From positions 1 through 64,000 of the forward strand of contig JAVTVY010017356.1 of the NCBI GenBank assembly GCA_036873755.1: a stretch of 64,000 nt of DNA, read 5' to 3'. Each line of letters starts with the position of its first letter. Position 1 is the stretch's first letter. The notes beneath the pieces were generated by a model, which was given only the letters and a program-made list of their open reading frames with translations, ran no database searches and had not been told where the DNA came from. This DNA comes from Hanleya hanleyi. Its lineage: Eukaryota; Mollusca; Polyplacophora; Lepidopleurida; Hanleyidae. The position numbers were made by a program, and so were the translations under genes. This document shows, piece after piece, positions 43,596-55,775 of the stretch.

Positions 43596-45422
43596 TGTGC
43601 AAAAGGATGAACTTTAATAAAACATATCCAATTCTTTCCTATCATACTCTCCAGGGATTGAGTGTTTCTTACAAGACTCAGTTTAGAAATTTACAGGGCG
43701 TGGGCTACAGAGTAAGACGGTTCTGTGAAGATTTCTATAGGTTAAAACTGTTTTGGTTAGATCAGATGAGCTCCATGTCAATTTCGGCTCCATCAAATAT
43801 AGAAACAAAAAAATTGAATTATGTGTTAATTCGCCTGAAAAAAAACACGAAAGAAACCAAATCGAAATATACGTTCTTCTTTAGAAGCAACTGCTCTATA
43901 TGAAAATTCGTCTGAACCAGGAAGTGTCCGTTTATGTAAATATCGTACTGTCATCGCAAATGGATTTCTCCTCATATTACTTTTATTGATTTATTATCAG
44001 TTATTTTCAGGTATAAAAATTACTTAAAAAAATCTCCAGCACGACCTTATTTTGCTCTTCACGTATTTTTCTAAAAGATTCCTGAAGATCTAGAAATGAA
44101 ATCAAACGAACCACACGACCACGTGAATGTATTAAGCACATACAATAATTGCGTTCCATCTCGTTCTTGTTTGTTCAACACAGGCTTCATATGCACTACA
44201 GAACGTTTTTATTTCACGGCTCTTCAAACGTTAAAAGTAATCAGTATGATACTATAGCAACGCTAAATTTAGCGATATGCAAGCGATGGGAAAATTAACG
44301 ACATCTGGCGACTATACAGGAAAGCATCCCTCGGCACCTAACATTCAGACCCAAGAATACGATGGATTCTCGGAAGTAGCCTTAGTATCTCAGACACGCT
44401 TTTATTGCAGCTGTTCATGCGGCGACTATGAAGTATACACACGGCTCCCTAGCACCGGCTTAAGCGGAATTAGATACACCAGCTCGGGAGCTGTGATGGC
44501 AGATCAGCTCAAACAACTCTTCTGATGTTAGATGAGGACATTAGGACATAAGACAATCTTAATATAACCATCGCAATATAAATGTGAAGTTCTGTTGGGA
44601 CCCGTTTTGGAATGTTGTGGGTCAGTTGTGGCAATATGGGGGGGGGGGGGCCTTGTGTGCCTGTTGACATCCCTTGTGGTAATTTGAGGGTACGTTTTAG
44701 TGATTAGTATGATCCTCTGATCAAGCAAGTTGGCGGATGGTCCTCCAGCTGTTATACCAGATACATCAGAACGAGTGAGAGTAGTAAGCAATTTGGGTTG
44801 AAGAAACCGGGCTCCTAATTCGCCTTAGTGGCGCTCCTGGCGTATACCGAATTCAACTCTTAACTATGATCAATACATTATACGTCACATGTTGGGCTAT
44901 GTCACAGCTGCGTAAAAGTACTACAATTTGTTCCAACCTATCGTATATGTGAATAATTGAGGGTGCACTTCAGGCATTCTTTCATACGGCAAGGAATAAA
45001 CCATGGGTCCGCTTTTTAGCCACCAATTGTCGGAAAATTTTCAACTCAAATCACTTATATGTATATATTTTCTGAAAGAGCATGATTAAGCTATAATGAA
45101 CTTAAGTTTAAGACACAGCATTGACATGTTATAGCTATCTGTTTTCCTAAAAAAAATCCCTTAAAAAGTCGCAAAATGGTCAAATTCGGCTCAATTTCCG
45201 GACAAAGTTCCGATACCAACTTTAAAAGGCGAAAAAATGGGGGTCAACCTGCCCGTTTTTTCAGCTTTTTTCTCCATAAATGAGTCATGATTTTCAGGCA
45301 CAGTAAGAAACATAACTGAGGAAGGACAAAAGTTATTGCATTACCCCGATCACCGTGTAGACGAACCCAGCCATCGATCCGCATATGCTCGTTTGCAACG
45401 CTGATAAAGCTGAACAGGATAG
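43596..45422. other. Non-coding stretch with one R1 copy
   Basis: No gene is supported. Dispersed repeat R1 lies at 44395-44525. Short open frames lack domains. Confidence 0.45.
44395..44525 (+). repeat. Dispersed repeat R1, copy 2
   Basis: Has CTTTTATTGCAGCTGTTCAT, CTAGCACCGGCTTAAGCGGA and GAGCTGTGATGGCAGATCAG. It is the best preserved copy of the family. Confidence 0.7.
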
Positions 45423-45424
45423 TA

Positions 45425-46214
45425 CACTGTTATAAATCACACCGTAAATTCACAGTTAAATGTACTGGCAGAAAAGGTGCCAGTACATTCAACTGTAAAA
45501 TTACGTTGCACCGTATTTTACAATTACCGTTTTTTAACAGGCATTGAACTGTAAAATGTTGCACCGTATTTTATAATTACCGTTTATTGACAGGCATTCA
45601 ACTGTAAAATTTGGGTACTCCTGTAATTTACAATTACCGTTGTTTTAACATTCTTTAAACAATACAATTATGTGGCACCATTGTCTACAATTATCGGTTC
45701 CGCGGCAACGTAGGTCACTGGAAGGCCGAAATGGCCATTGCTCTTCGTGTTTACAAATGCGATCACCACAAGCTTCGTAAATAATCACGAACGAATCTGT
45801 GCAATTATTACACGAATAGTAGGATACAACTCTACAACACTAAATGACGGAACGTTAGTGTAGTATATAGCTTGAAATGTGAAGATGGACAAAACCAAAC
45901 CCATTCCGTACTGTAGACCGAAAATTAAAGTTAGCCGCTGCGGCCGTCCCAGCGCGTCTTCTGATAATGCTCTAAATGTTGTATCGCACAACGCCGGTGT
46001 CGGATGTTTCCTGCAACTGAGCGTTTCGTGTGCAAAGATATCAACCTCCTTTCAGAGAAAATAAGAATTTTATGTTCCGTGTGTGCGCAGTTTACCCATT
46101 GCAGGTGATGTCAACTGAAATCTCACAGTTCAATTTACAGATTAATGTGTTTACGATTGAATGTACTGTAAACACCAACATACATTTACTGTGAAACAAC
46201 GGTTTATAACAGTG
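45425..46214. mobile_element. 790-bp non-autonomous TIR element, TA duplication
   Basis: The ends CACTGTTATAAATC and, inverted, CACTGTTATAAACC lie between TA dinucleotides (45423-45424 and 46215-46216). Near the left end are three tandem units of about 75 bp with AACTGTAAAAT and TTTTACAATTACCGTTTTTT. TA duplication fits a Tc1/mariner-type source. No transposase is present. Confidence 0.72.
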
Positions 46215-46689
46215 TATTATATAGATATAAGCTATTAAGAAGTCAAAAAGAATTATGATGTAACTGAAAAGGGACGGTCTATCGTATTACGAAATTATAC
46301 CGTGGCCATTGCTACAAAACTGTGAAGGGTCACCTTAAGGGGCAGATTAATTATTCCCATTTATCATAATCTGGGGGTATTTGCAAGTATGGCGATATAA
46401 AACACTTGCAACTTATACATATTATTGTTGGACATCCGACCGATAACTTCGGTTTCAGTATCAATTATTATTTTAGCCAACCGTTTCTATTAATTTGCCT
46501 ATGTAATTGCAGTAATCCAAGTTCAGTACATGTAGCGGTTAAGCATGTTAGACAGTGTCATTCACCCACAAATCTATGAGATTGCTCTTAAAAAGAGCCA
46601 GAAAAAAATTGATAAATCTGCAGCCAAACAGTGGTCAAACAAAATTACAACAAAACACAACAGCGGGGTGTTCTTGCATTTACCAGGTT

Positions 46690-46855
46690 TACCTCATGTT
46701 GAGACGTTTACTCCATCACACGTCCACGATGCCCATTCATCAGATGAGTTATTTGTTTGAGCTGATCTGTCATCACAGCGCCCGAACTAGCGTATCTAAT
46801 TCCGCTTCAGCCTTCACATGGACATCTGCAATAACAGCGCTGTTGACATAATAAG
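46690..46855 (-). repeat. Dispersed repeat R1, copy 3, inverted
   Basis: On the minus strand it reads GCAGATGTCCATGTGAAGG, GCGGAATTAGATACGCTAGT and GCGCTGTGATGACAGATCAG, matching copy 2. Confidence 0.65.
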
Positions 46856-48969
46856 GCTGCGTCTAAGAGTCCTCTGTATTCTCGGGTCTGAGGTCTGAAT
46901 GTGAGGTGCCGAGAAAAGCTTGTGGTTGAGTCATATGGTTGCTTTTTAGTCGCCAGACGTCAATTTGTCCCACCTCTTGCATGGCAGCAAGATAACACCG
47001 CCGTACAATGCAACTGGTTTTTAGCTAAGTTTGGATTTTGGCTATAACGTGTGAGGCTGTTCAATCTAATTAAAATTAAATCCTATCTGCTCACCCGTTT
47101 GGATATGTCGCTTGAAGGCTTGCAGTAGCTCGAGTGTCGACCAATCTTGAGAACATTAATGTTCGGGAATTTTCTAGTTGGCTCAGTCGACTTAGACGCT
47201 GCGCTGGCGGGATGGCTTTTCATGTTTTATGATTGTGGCACCATAATACGGGATAGACATATGGACTGGTCTTTGGTGTAAACATTAGGGTAAACGGACA
47301 CGATGATCCTATCTCCCCTCCCCTCCCTTAAGTGGATTGGTGTCATAATGCTATTAAATATTCATGGTATGGGCGCTCAGAATACCAGATTCAATTGAAA
47401 TAATTGAGATTCTATATAGCGACATGTACGATTGGGGAGCGTTGATAAGATATTAATTTATTAAGAGATAGGGGGGTTGTTTGAATATCATGTGTTTTCA
47501 CATAGTGTTCAAATGAACATCGCATTCAAAGCGGGACTGATATTCTGGACACGACTTGGAATTCATTTGGATAAAAAATAATGATCAGTAATTATGAGTT
47601 TATGTATAGAACATCATTGTGTCTTGCTGACATCATTGGAAACTGTGTTTTTCTTGTATTTATTTCATACACATTGGAATTGGGGCTGTCATTCGAAATA
47701 GGTCTTGCGATTATTGAAGCGAAATTTCCTTATGGACGGGGGCTAATTATTGAATCTTGATATCGGATCTGACACTTGCTAGTGATATAACTATTGTATT
47801 GACAAATTCATAGTTATTGGGTCTTCCTTTTCTTAATTTTTTTTCAATTACTTTTTGTACAAAAGGAAGGCATTCGAATATTTGTTTTTGTTTGTCAATA
47901 TGATTTAAGCATCACAGTGTAATAGAATGTTCCCATAACGTATATCTAGCTACAAGAATGGAATGAAAGAAACTGACAAGTATCCATTTTCGAATGAGAT
48001 ATATTTATCGAATTAATTTATATGAACGGAGGTACATATTTTCAATATCCACCATCCACATTAGCTTTGATGTAGATGTGATACGAATTAGGTCTTTGGA
48101 TTATACACGCGGAAATTCTTTAATATATTACGGCTGAATATTGAATGAGGGAATCAACGCCTGCATTAAAAAGTTGGAAGCATCTCCATCGAAACGTCAG
48201 CTCCATAACAATAAAGAAGATGTTATCCATAAAATAGACTATAGTGTTATACAATATCCATGGGCTGGTGGTTGGGCGGGCACGGGTTTCTGTTGCTTCA
48301 ATGCATTTTGTCTCACTTCATGCATCATGTTTGAAAATAGTTTGTAGATACAATAAATAAAAATTAATGGGGTCTGCCATTCGTCTTCTCTCAATACTCG
48401 CCTAAATTCATTCATTTGATTTCATGTAACATTCATTCACTCCATCTAGCAAATTAACTGGTTTTCTCTAATTAAGTATCGAAACATTGGTGAGACCTAA
48501 CCCATAATGTGAATATAAATATATCATTACGAACGACGACGTCATCATGGTAGACTGTGATGGTCTGGTTCTCTCGTTGATATTACCAGAAAAGTTGACT
48601 CCATCTTCTTACTGGATGTCCATAATTTCTACATGACACTGATGGAGTTAACAAACGCATGCGGCAACTTTATATAAACCCGTTCTTAGTTAATAATTGA
48701 CCACTAGCTAGATTAACAAATGCAAGCGGCAACTTTATTTAAGCCGTTCTTCGATAAGAATTGACCACTAGCAGCTAGATGATAATCCTTAACCTACGTC
48801 GAGCAGCATTTAACATGTGTGAAACATATTAAACGCATACCGCAACATTAAAACGGTGGTGAAAACGATGCCGGAGTACTGACAAGAAGCCATATTACCC
48901 CACAGACAAATATACTGACTGCATATTTCTAAAAACATCACAAGAACCAAAAGTGACCCCTGTGATGAT

Positions 48970-49080
48970 TTTTATCCCAATCACCCTTTTATTGTGACTG
49001 TTCATGTGGATGTATTGAATGGCGTGACCACATGACCCCTAACACCGTATCAGATACAAATATTTCAGAGCGCCGATTTA
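48970..49080 (+). repeat. Dispersed repeat R1, copy 4, diverged
   Basis: CTTTTATTGTGACTGTTCAT, then CCCCTAACACCGTATCAGAT; the second half is degraded. Confidence 0.5.
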
Positions 49081-50524
49081 ATAGCCCTGTAACACTGACT
49101 ATGCTATAAAGAATATACACTAGAGTTCAAAACAGACATTACAGAGTCTCGGGCCATCATATCGATGTGCCGGGATGAATGACATGAAACTTCAAACTAT
49201 TACCACCGCTCACACCCCCCACAACTCTTGTTTTGAGGGCCTGTGGTGCTTGCCATGAAAATTTAGGGCCAAAAACTGGCAAAACTTTCTTTGTGATTTT
49301 GGTTGAAGTAATCAATCACAAATCTCCGAGAGATTCATTGCTGATGAAATTAGTGCGTCGGTTAGTAGTTGTCAGCCTTAGATATAACATTACAGAGACT
49401 TCATTCCAGAAGTATTGGAAGTTTGTTTCCTCGTTTTGCTCAACTAGTATCGAACCACAAAGTGTTAAAATCTTGAGCTCTCTAGACCCAAGCGTGAAAA
49501 AGATATCGAAGCATAATCACCGCTACCCCCATTCCTTGTCATTTTTGTGTTACTCAGAGAGCATTGGAAGAAGGCATCATGCGACCTTTACTCACCACCG
49601 TAGACGTCAACACCCGGTTCCAAATAAGCCATGCTATCATGCTCTTAAATACACGAATCAAGCAAAAGCTAATAGGGTAACAATATACCGTTGGAAAATT
49701 ACAACAAAGAGTCAAGAGGAAAAATACTTCCACGATGATAATAACGATGGGGAAAAAATAAAATATTAGAACGTACTCCCCCCTACCCCTATCTCGGCTT
49801 CATATCTCTCATGCTCTGATGCCGTTAAACATGGTTATGCTGCATCCCTGAAGTGCATATTAGATGGTTACACCAGGTATAGAATTAACGAAGGGACAAT
49901 TATCTTTCACAAATACAAATCAGGCAGAATGTAAAAAGAGTTTTTGCAATTGTAAAACAAAAAATCGAGTCTCATTTCTAAAAAAATCGAGAAAATATGT
50001 AACCCTCCAAATTATGACGTCATCATGACGTCAAAAACGTAAAAGGCGTAACTTGGATTACTTTAACTAATAGAACATTATTCAGAGGTCAGGTATGGGA
50101 AGTTACAGAAAGTTTAGTGAAAGAATAAAAAAAAGATATACGTTCATAAATACCCTTACCCCATCTTAGAGGTAATTTTGTCTTGTTCAGACAGCAGTGA
50201 AGAAATGCATGCTGTGACCTTCGGCACCACCGTAGATGCCTACATCAGGTCTAGAACTGACCAGCAGATCATACTCGTTCATAAAAAGTGGTCAAACTAA
50301 ATCTATATAAATCAACAGAAAATCCCTTTTCTTGTCTCCAAATTGGATATCCTCTGATTTGATAAAGCCAGATCAAACTTTTTTCCGACGCTGCTTGGGT
50401 TTGGCGGCTGTTTTGGGGTTCCTCGTGGAGAGCCCCAAGAAAGGCCGGCACATATTGCCCACTTTCATATTACGGTCAAGGATTTTTTTTCCATCGTGCT
50501 TGCCACAGCCTCAAAACGAAAGTC

Positions 50525-51179
50525 TTGGGGGTGTGGACGGTGGCAATAGTGTGAAGTGTCGAAGTATGGGGTCTCAATACATAACCCCATGCTTTATATA
50601 AAAATACACCAAAGTGTGAAACGCACTTTGAGTGAAACGAGAAATAAAACGGTTTACCTTCAAACAAAATACATCAGCATATTCTAAAATTGTCACTCTA
50701 TATATTCCCGTCGTCAAATTAGTAAATATGTGCAATTTTATACCTTTGCCTGACGATTCAAAATCCAACGTAACTGTCCATTTATCTCGGCAAACCGAGA
50801 TGATGCCCCTTTTCTTTCTCAATTTTGATTCAGTGTGTGACCTCTCTTGCCGGAGGCCTGTCGCGACTGACCAATCAGAATTGAGAGAAAAAAGCGGACC
50901 ATCATCACGGTGTGCCGCGATGAATGGACAGTTACGTTGAATTTTGCATCGCCCGGCAAAGGTATAAAATTGCACAAATTTACTAATTTGACGACGGGAA
51001 TATATAGAGTGCCAATTGTAGAATATGCTGATGTATTTTGTTTGGAGGTAAACCGTTTATTTCTCGTTTCACCCAAAGTGCGTTTCACACCTTGGTGTAT
51101 TTTTATATAAAACATAGGGTTATGTACAGAGACCCCATATTTAGACACTTCAAACTATTACCACCGCCCACACCCCCAC
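50525..51179. mobile_element. Foldback element, about 655 bp
   Basis: Arms of about 270 bp are inverted copies: GGGGGTGTGGACGGTGGCAA at the left, GGGGGTGTGGGCGGTGGTAA inverted at the right. Inside are shared stretches such as AATACATCAGCATATTCTA and ATATATTCCCGTCGTCAAAT. The short centre holds two further inverted words (CTCAATTTTGATTC and GAATTGAGAG). Open frames on both strands are mirror images and are not genes. Confidence 0.82.
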
Positions 51180-51393
51180 AACGTTTACCAAATCCCCCCG
51201 CCCCCCATGTTTAACTATGAACACAATTCAGCATATTTGGCTATCTTCTTGAAGAACTCATATGTGGATATGCTCATAAATAGGGAAAACAGTGTCTTAT
51301 TACCTACAGCGTGCCCATTGTCAGGCCATCATTTGACTGTACAGTGTCAATGTTTTAATTATTATGAAAACACTTTTTCTAAATTAATTAAAT

Positions 51394-52032
51394 GAATTTT
51401 GTTTTGTTGCTGACTGGCACTTTTCCCCCATTTAATATGGATGGAAAATGCTTAAGATCTGTAGAAATAAGCATGAAAATCACAAATAATGTTATGACTT
51501 CTTCAATGGGCAAACATTAATCCATAAAACTCGTGTTATACCAAGTAACTGAACAAAAAAATCCAAACACTTTATAATAACCAGTCATTTGACCTAAATT
51601 TTCTGTTAAATTTTGAAGTATCAAGTTCATTTGTTGTTTTTTTTTAATCATTAATCCTACTTAGTGATGTAATCGGTGCCATTTTTCCATCCTCTGATGT
51701 CATCTCTGCTTATTATGTTGTTTATCTGTTCTTTGATGTTGTCAGCCAAACAAATTGGCACAGTAAATCCTCACACCAACTATTGTTTATTGTTACTCAT
51801 CATGGCGTTCGAGTTACAATATTCAGTGTCATATTACATACCATTGATTTATGTATGACATTAGTGCTTGAAATTATGTTTACTTATCTATGCAGTAAAA
51901 AGTAAATTTGTTTGCCCGTTAAAGAAGTCATAACATTATTTGTGATTTTCAGATTTATTTCTATATATCTTAAGCATTTTTTCATCCATATTAAACGGGG
52001 GAAAAGTGCCAGTCGGTAACAAAACAAAATTC
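51394..52032. mobile_element. TIR element with about 125-bp ends
   Basis: The left end GAATTTTGTTTTGTTGCTGA and the right end, inverted, GAATTTTGTTTTGTTACCGA continue through CTGGCACTTTTCCCCC and TTATGACTTCTT. The core is AT-rich and non-coding. Confidence 0.8.
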
Positions 52033-52047
52033 AAACCCATATTATAG

Positions 52048-52175
52048 GGTGGGGAAAAGGGCCACTGGGGAAAATGGCCACTGGGGAAAATGGCCACTGG
52101 GGAAAAGGGCCACTGGGAAAAATGCCCATGGGGAAAAGGGCCGCTGGGGAAAAAGGCCGCTGGGGGAAAAGGCCG
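52048..52175. repeat. 16-bp minisatellite
   Basis: About eight units of GGGGAAAATGGCCACT with G/T and A/G variants, directly after the TIR element. Mirrored open frames on both strands follow from the repeat. Confidence 0.9.
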
Positions 52176-54625
52176 TACTCCAAGGATTCTACACACCTGT
52201 CACTAAATGCAAGTCATGTTGCTATAATTAAAACAGCCAAAAATCGGCTAAATGCCTATTGAATTCTTGGCGAATGTTTTTGGAAAATATTTTTGACTGA
52301 ATGCAATAGTAAGCGATGTGAATTCAAGTGTACGTATTACCACAATGTATTCACACATTTATACGCTCTTATTGATTTTTTGGGGGTCAACTATATAACT
52401 TAATTCACCACAATGGGTCTGTTAACAGTGTGTGAAAAATCCTAGACAAGTATGTCCATCAATTAAAACGTCCGTATCCAAAAATAAATAAAAATAGATC
52501 GTTATTCGGAGAAGCAAGTTCAAACCACATGTAATGGCAGTCTTGATTAGTCTCATTTGGTTGTGTGTCCATAGATACTGTTCCCATGGTCTGTCTTATA
52601 TGTGTTTAAAGGTACATGTGTTAACAAAAATTATTGCTCACATTAACGTGAACGGCCTTGTTGAAAAACTTAACTTGATTGAAGCAAACTTAAGTAAATA
52701 CGATATTATAGCTATTACAGAGAGTCACCTCACTGCAAATATATCTACAAATAAAGTATTAATCCCAGGTTATCACGAACCTTATCGTAGAGATCGTTGT
52801 CACGCCTGGGGAGGTGTCTGTATCTATGTGAAACAAAGTATTTTTGCCACCCGTAAATTCGAGTATGAAAGCAGAGAACTGGAGATGATTTGGCTCGAAA
52901 TTCATGATAAACCCAAGACATTGTTATGCGTAATTTATCGCCCACCGGGCACGTTAGTTGATAAATGGCACATTTTACCCGATAATATTGAAGCAGTTCT
53001 TGACTCTAATCCAGACAAAAACATCATAATCACTGGTGATATAAATGATGATCTGTTAAGTCCCAATAAACATCACTTACGCGATATTATATATTCTCTG
53101 GGCCTTAATCAGTTAATAACAGAAGCCACGCGACCGGTCTCGAATTCACTTCTTGACCCAGTCATATGCAATAGACTTAACCTAATACGTGAATGTGGAG
53201 ATTTAGTACCATTTTGCAGTGATCATGCTCCGACCTACACCATCCTAAATTCGCGAATCCCCAAGCAAAACTCGTACCAACGCCAAATATGGAATTATGA
53301 CCAGACCGATTGGGACAAATTTAGAAATATCCTAGCAAACTCAAACTGGGACGATCTAAATGATAATAACGATTTGAATATATGGTGCCAGTGTATTACT
53401 CACAATCTAACAGTGGCAGTTACAACTTCCATACCTCAGAAGATAATTATCATAAATCCCAACGATAAACCATGGATATCAAATAAAATTAAACACGAAA
53501 TGAGAATTCGAGATAAACTTTTTAAAAATTCTAGGAGAACTAATCTCGAAGTTGATATTCTCAAATTTAAAAGTCAGAGAAATCATGTAAATTTGTTAAT
53601 TAATACCGCCAAAAACGATCTGAAGTCAAAAACAGCCGAACAAATTCAATCCGGTAGGTATGGTTCCAAAGATTGGTGGACGCTAAGCAAGTCCTTTCTA
53701 AAAAATATTAACTTCAACCTCACTGATATACCGCCTTTAAAAAGAGATGATGATTCTTTTGCTTATGAGAGCTGCGAAAAGGCTGAAATTTTAAATACAT
53801 ATTTTTCTAACATCACCACAATTGATGATTCTTCAGCGGTGTTGCCTCCATTGTCAATGTTTACCGATAAATCTCTAGATAACATTTCTGTTACCACTAG
53901 TGACATATATGACGTACTTTCTAACCTGGACACATCCAAAGCCATTGGACCTGACAAAGTAAGTCCCAGATGTCTTCACGAATCTAGGCATGTTCTATCA
54001 GCAATTCTGGTTCGCTTTTTCAATCACTCTTTGAAAACGGCATCATTCCCGTCTGCATGGAAAATAGCCAATGTAACACCATTGTTCAAGAAAGGCGACT
54101 GCCACTTAGCGGCCAACTATCGTCCAATATCACTTCTAAGTTGTCTGAGTAAAGTTATGAAAAGAGATGTGATTAAGTATCTGTATAATTACGTTAGACA
54201 TGATATAACGTCACATCAATCGGGCTTCCTTCCAAATAATTCAACCATAACACAATTACTCGATTTACACTTTGATATAACGAAGGCACTAGACGAACAA
54301 AAAGAAGTACTGTTTTTATTTTTCGACATATCTAAGACTTTTGATCGTGTGTAGCATCGCGACTTACTGTTTAAATTACAACAATATGGCATCTCTGACA
54401 ACCTTCTGAAATGGTTTGTAAGTTTTTTGAAAAACCGTTGCCAGCGAGTAGTATTGCAGGGTAAGGAATCTATGACACTAATACTTCACGCAGGAGTACC
54501 ACATGGCTCTGTCCTTGGTCCGCTACTATTTCTGTTATTTATCAATGATCCTCCCAGTAATATTTTGAATAATATTCGATTGTTTGCCGACGATACCTGT
54601 CTATACATCATCTCTGATACCTTAA

Positions 54626-55184
54626 CCCTATCTGGCCTGGGCTTTTTGGGACCTGCCCAGGCCTGGGGGGGGGCCGAAATGCCCCCCCCCTAATTATTTT
54701 TCTTACCCCTTGAGCTAGGGGGATGAAACTTATTACACTATACCCTTGGGTCAAGCTCTACCAGGATGGCCGCTTTGATGACGTCACAGTGACGTCATTT
54801 TGAAAAACGGCATTTTTTGGCCGATTTTTTGGTCAGATTTTCCGAATTTTTTATTTTTGCAATTTCTCCACAAAAAATGCATGAAAAATTAGCAAATATT
54901 AATGTGATATGAAATAAAATAGTTTTTGCCCACTTTTCATTGCGGAAAAGCAGAAATTTTGAAGAAATATGACAAAAAATCACTTTTCTGGTACACCACG
55001 TGGACGCCATCTTGAATTTACCCATGATCCTCTGCTCGGGGGGTTATGAAAATAGGCTCAAAATGACCCCAATAAGACAAATGATAAAGTCACGGAGTTT
55101 CAGCTCTCCATTTTTTGCCGTTCCGGAGGTAGTGCAGAAACTTTGGTAGGGGGGGCCATAATGGCCCCCCCAGGCCAGGTAGGG
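54626..55184 (+). mobile_element. piggyBac-like MITE, copy D, inside the LINE
   Basis: A 559-bp element between TTAA at 54622-54625 and 55185-55188, with ends CCCTATCTGGCCTGGG and CCAGGCCAGGTAGGG. It has cut the reverse transcriptase frame 13 codons after the FADD motif. The ends and the G runs are well preserved, so this is the best full-length copy in the window. Confidence 0.92.
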
Positions 55185-55775
55185 TTAACCCACCAGCCTG
55201 TCTCAATCTATCATGACTTGGACCTGATATCTAACTGAGCGAGAACATGGTTTGTCGATTTTAATGCAACAACAACTGTCGCCGTTTTAGCTTCTCTGCG
55301 TCGTGAACCATCGTCTTTTCCTATCGCTTTTGAAAATAAAACCATCACCCTGTCTTCGAATCATAAACATCTTGGAGTTACGTTCAACAGTAAAGGAAAA
55401 TGGAAGAACCATGTCGAAGATCTTGTTATCAAAGCACAGAAAAAGTAATCGATTTTTAAAGGACTGAAATACATTTTAGACAGAAAAACACTCGAAATAA
55501 TGTACAAAAGTTTCATCAGACCTAGCTTAGAATATGCCGACGTGGTCTGTGACAATTTGTCACAAAATGAACTTGATCGGCTGGAGAATATCCAAAAAGA
55601 GGCACTGAGAACTATTACTGGTTTGACAAGAAGTGTTAGGCTTGAGGCACTTTATACTGAGGCAGGCTTTGAAAAACTATTTCAAAGGCGTTATATTCAC
55701 AGGCTGATTATGTTTTACCGAATACCTAATGGCATTCTCGAAGATAATCTTCCTATTGCTACTAATGTGCGAAAC

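Larger units (their letters stand above)
46217..50524. other. Long non-coding stretch with old repeats
   Basis: No gene is supported over 4.3 kb. It holds R1 copies (46690-46855 inverted, 48970-49080), a 70-bp direct duplication with GCGGCAACTTTAT near 48640-48770, a loose foldback end near 49180-49225, and diverged direct repeats near 49560, 49840 and 50190 (GCATG-TGTGACCTT, CCACCGTAGA). The 178-codon frame at 49233 overlaps these repeats. Confidence 0.5.

Noticed and set aside
49233..49769. 178-codon open frame as a hypothetical gene
   Set aside because: Its sequence overlaps diverged direct repeats and a foldback end, it has no domain, and no splice or promoter context was seen.
50574..51148. 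Mirrored open frames of 102-133 codons
   Set aside because: They lie in the two arms of the foldback element and encode the same string from opposite strands.
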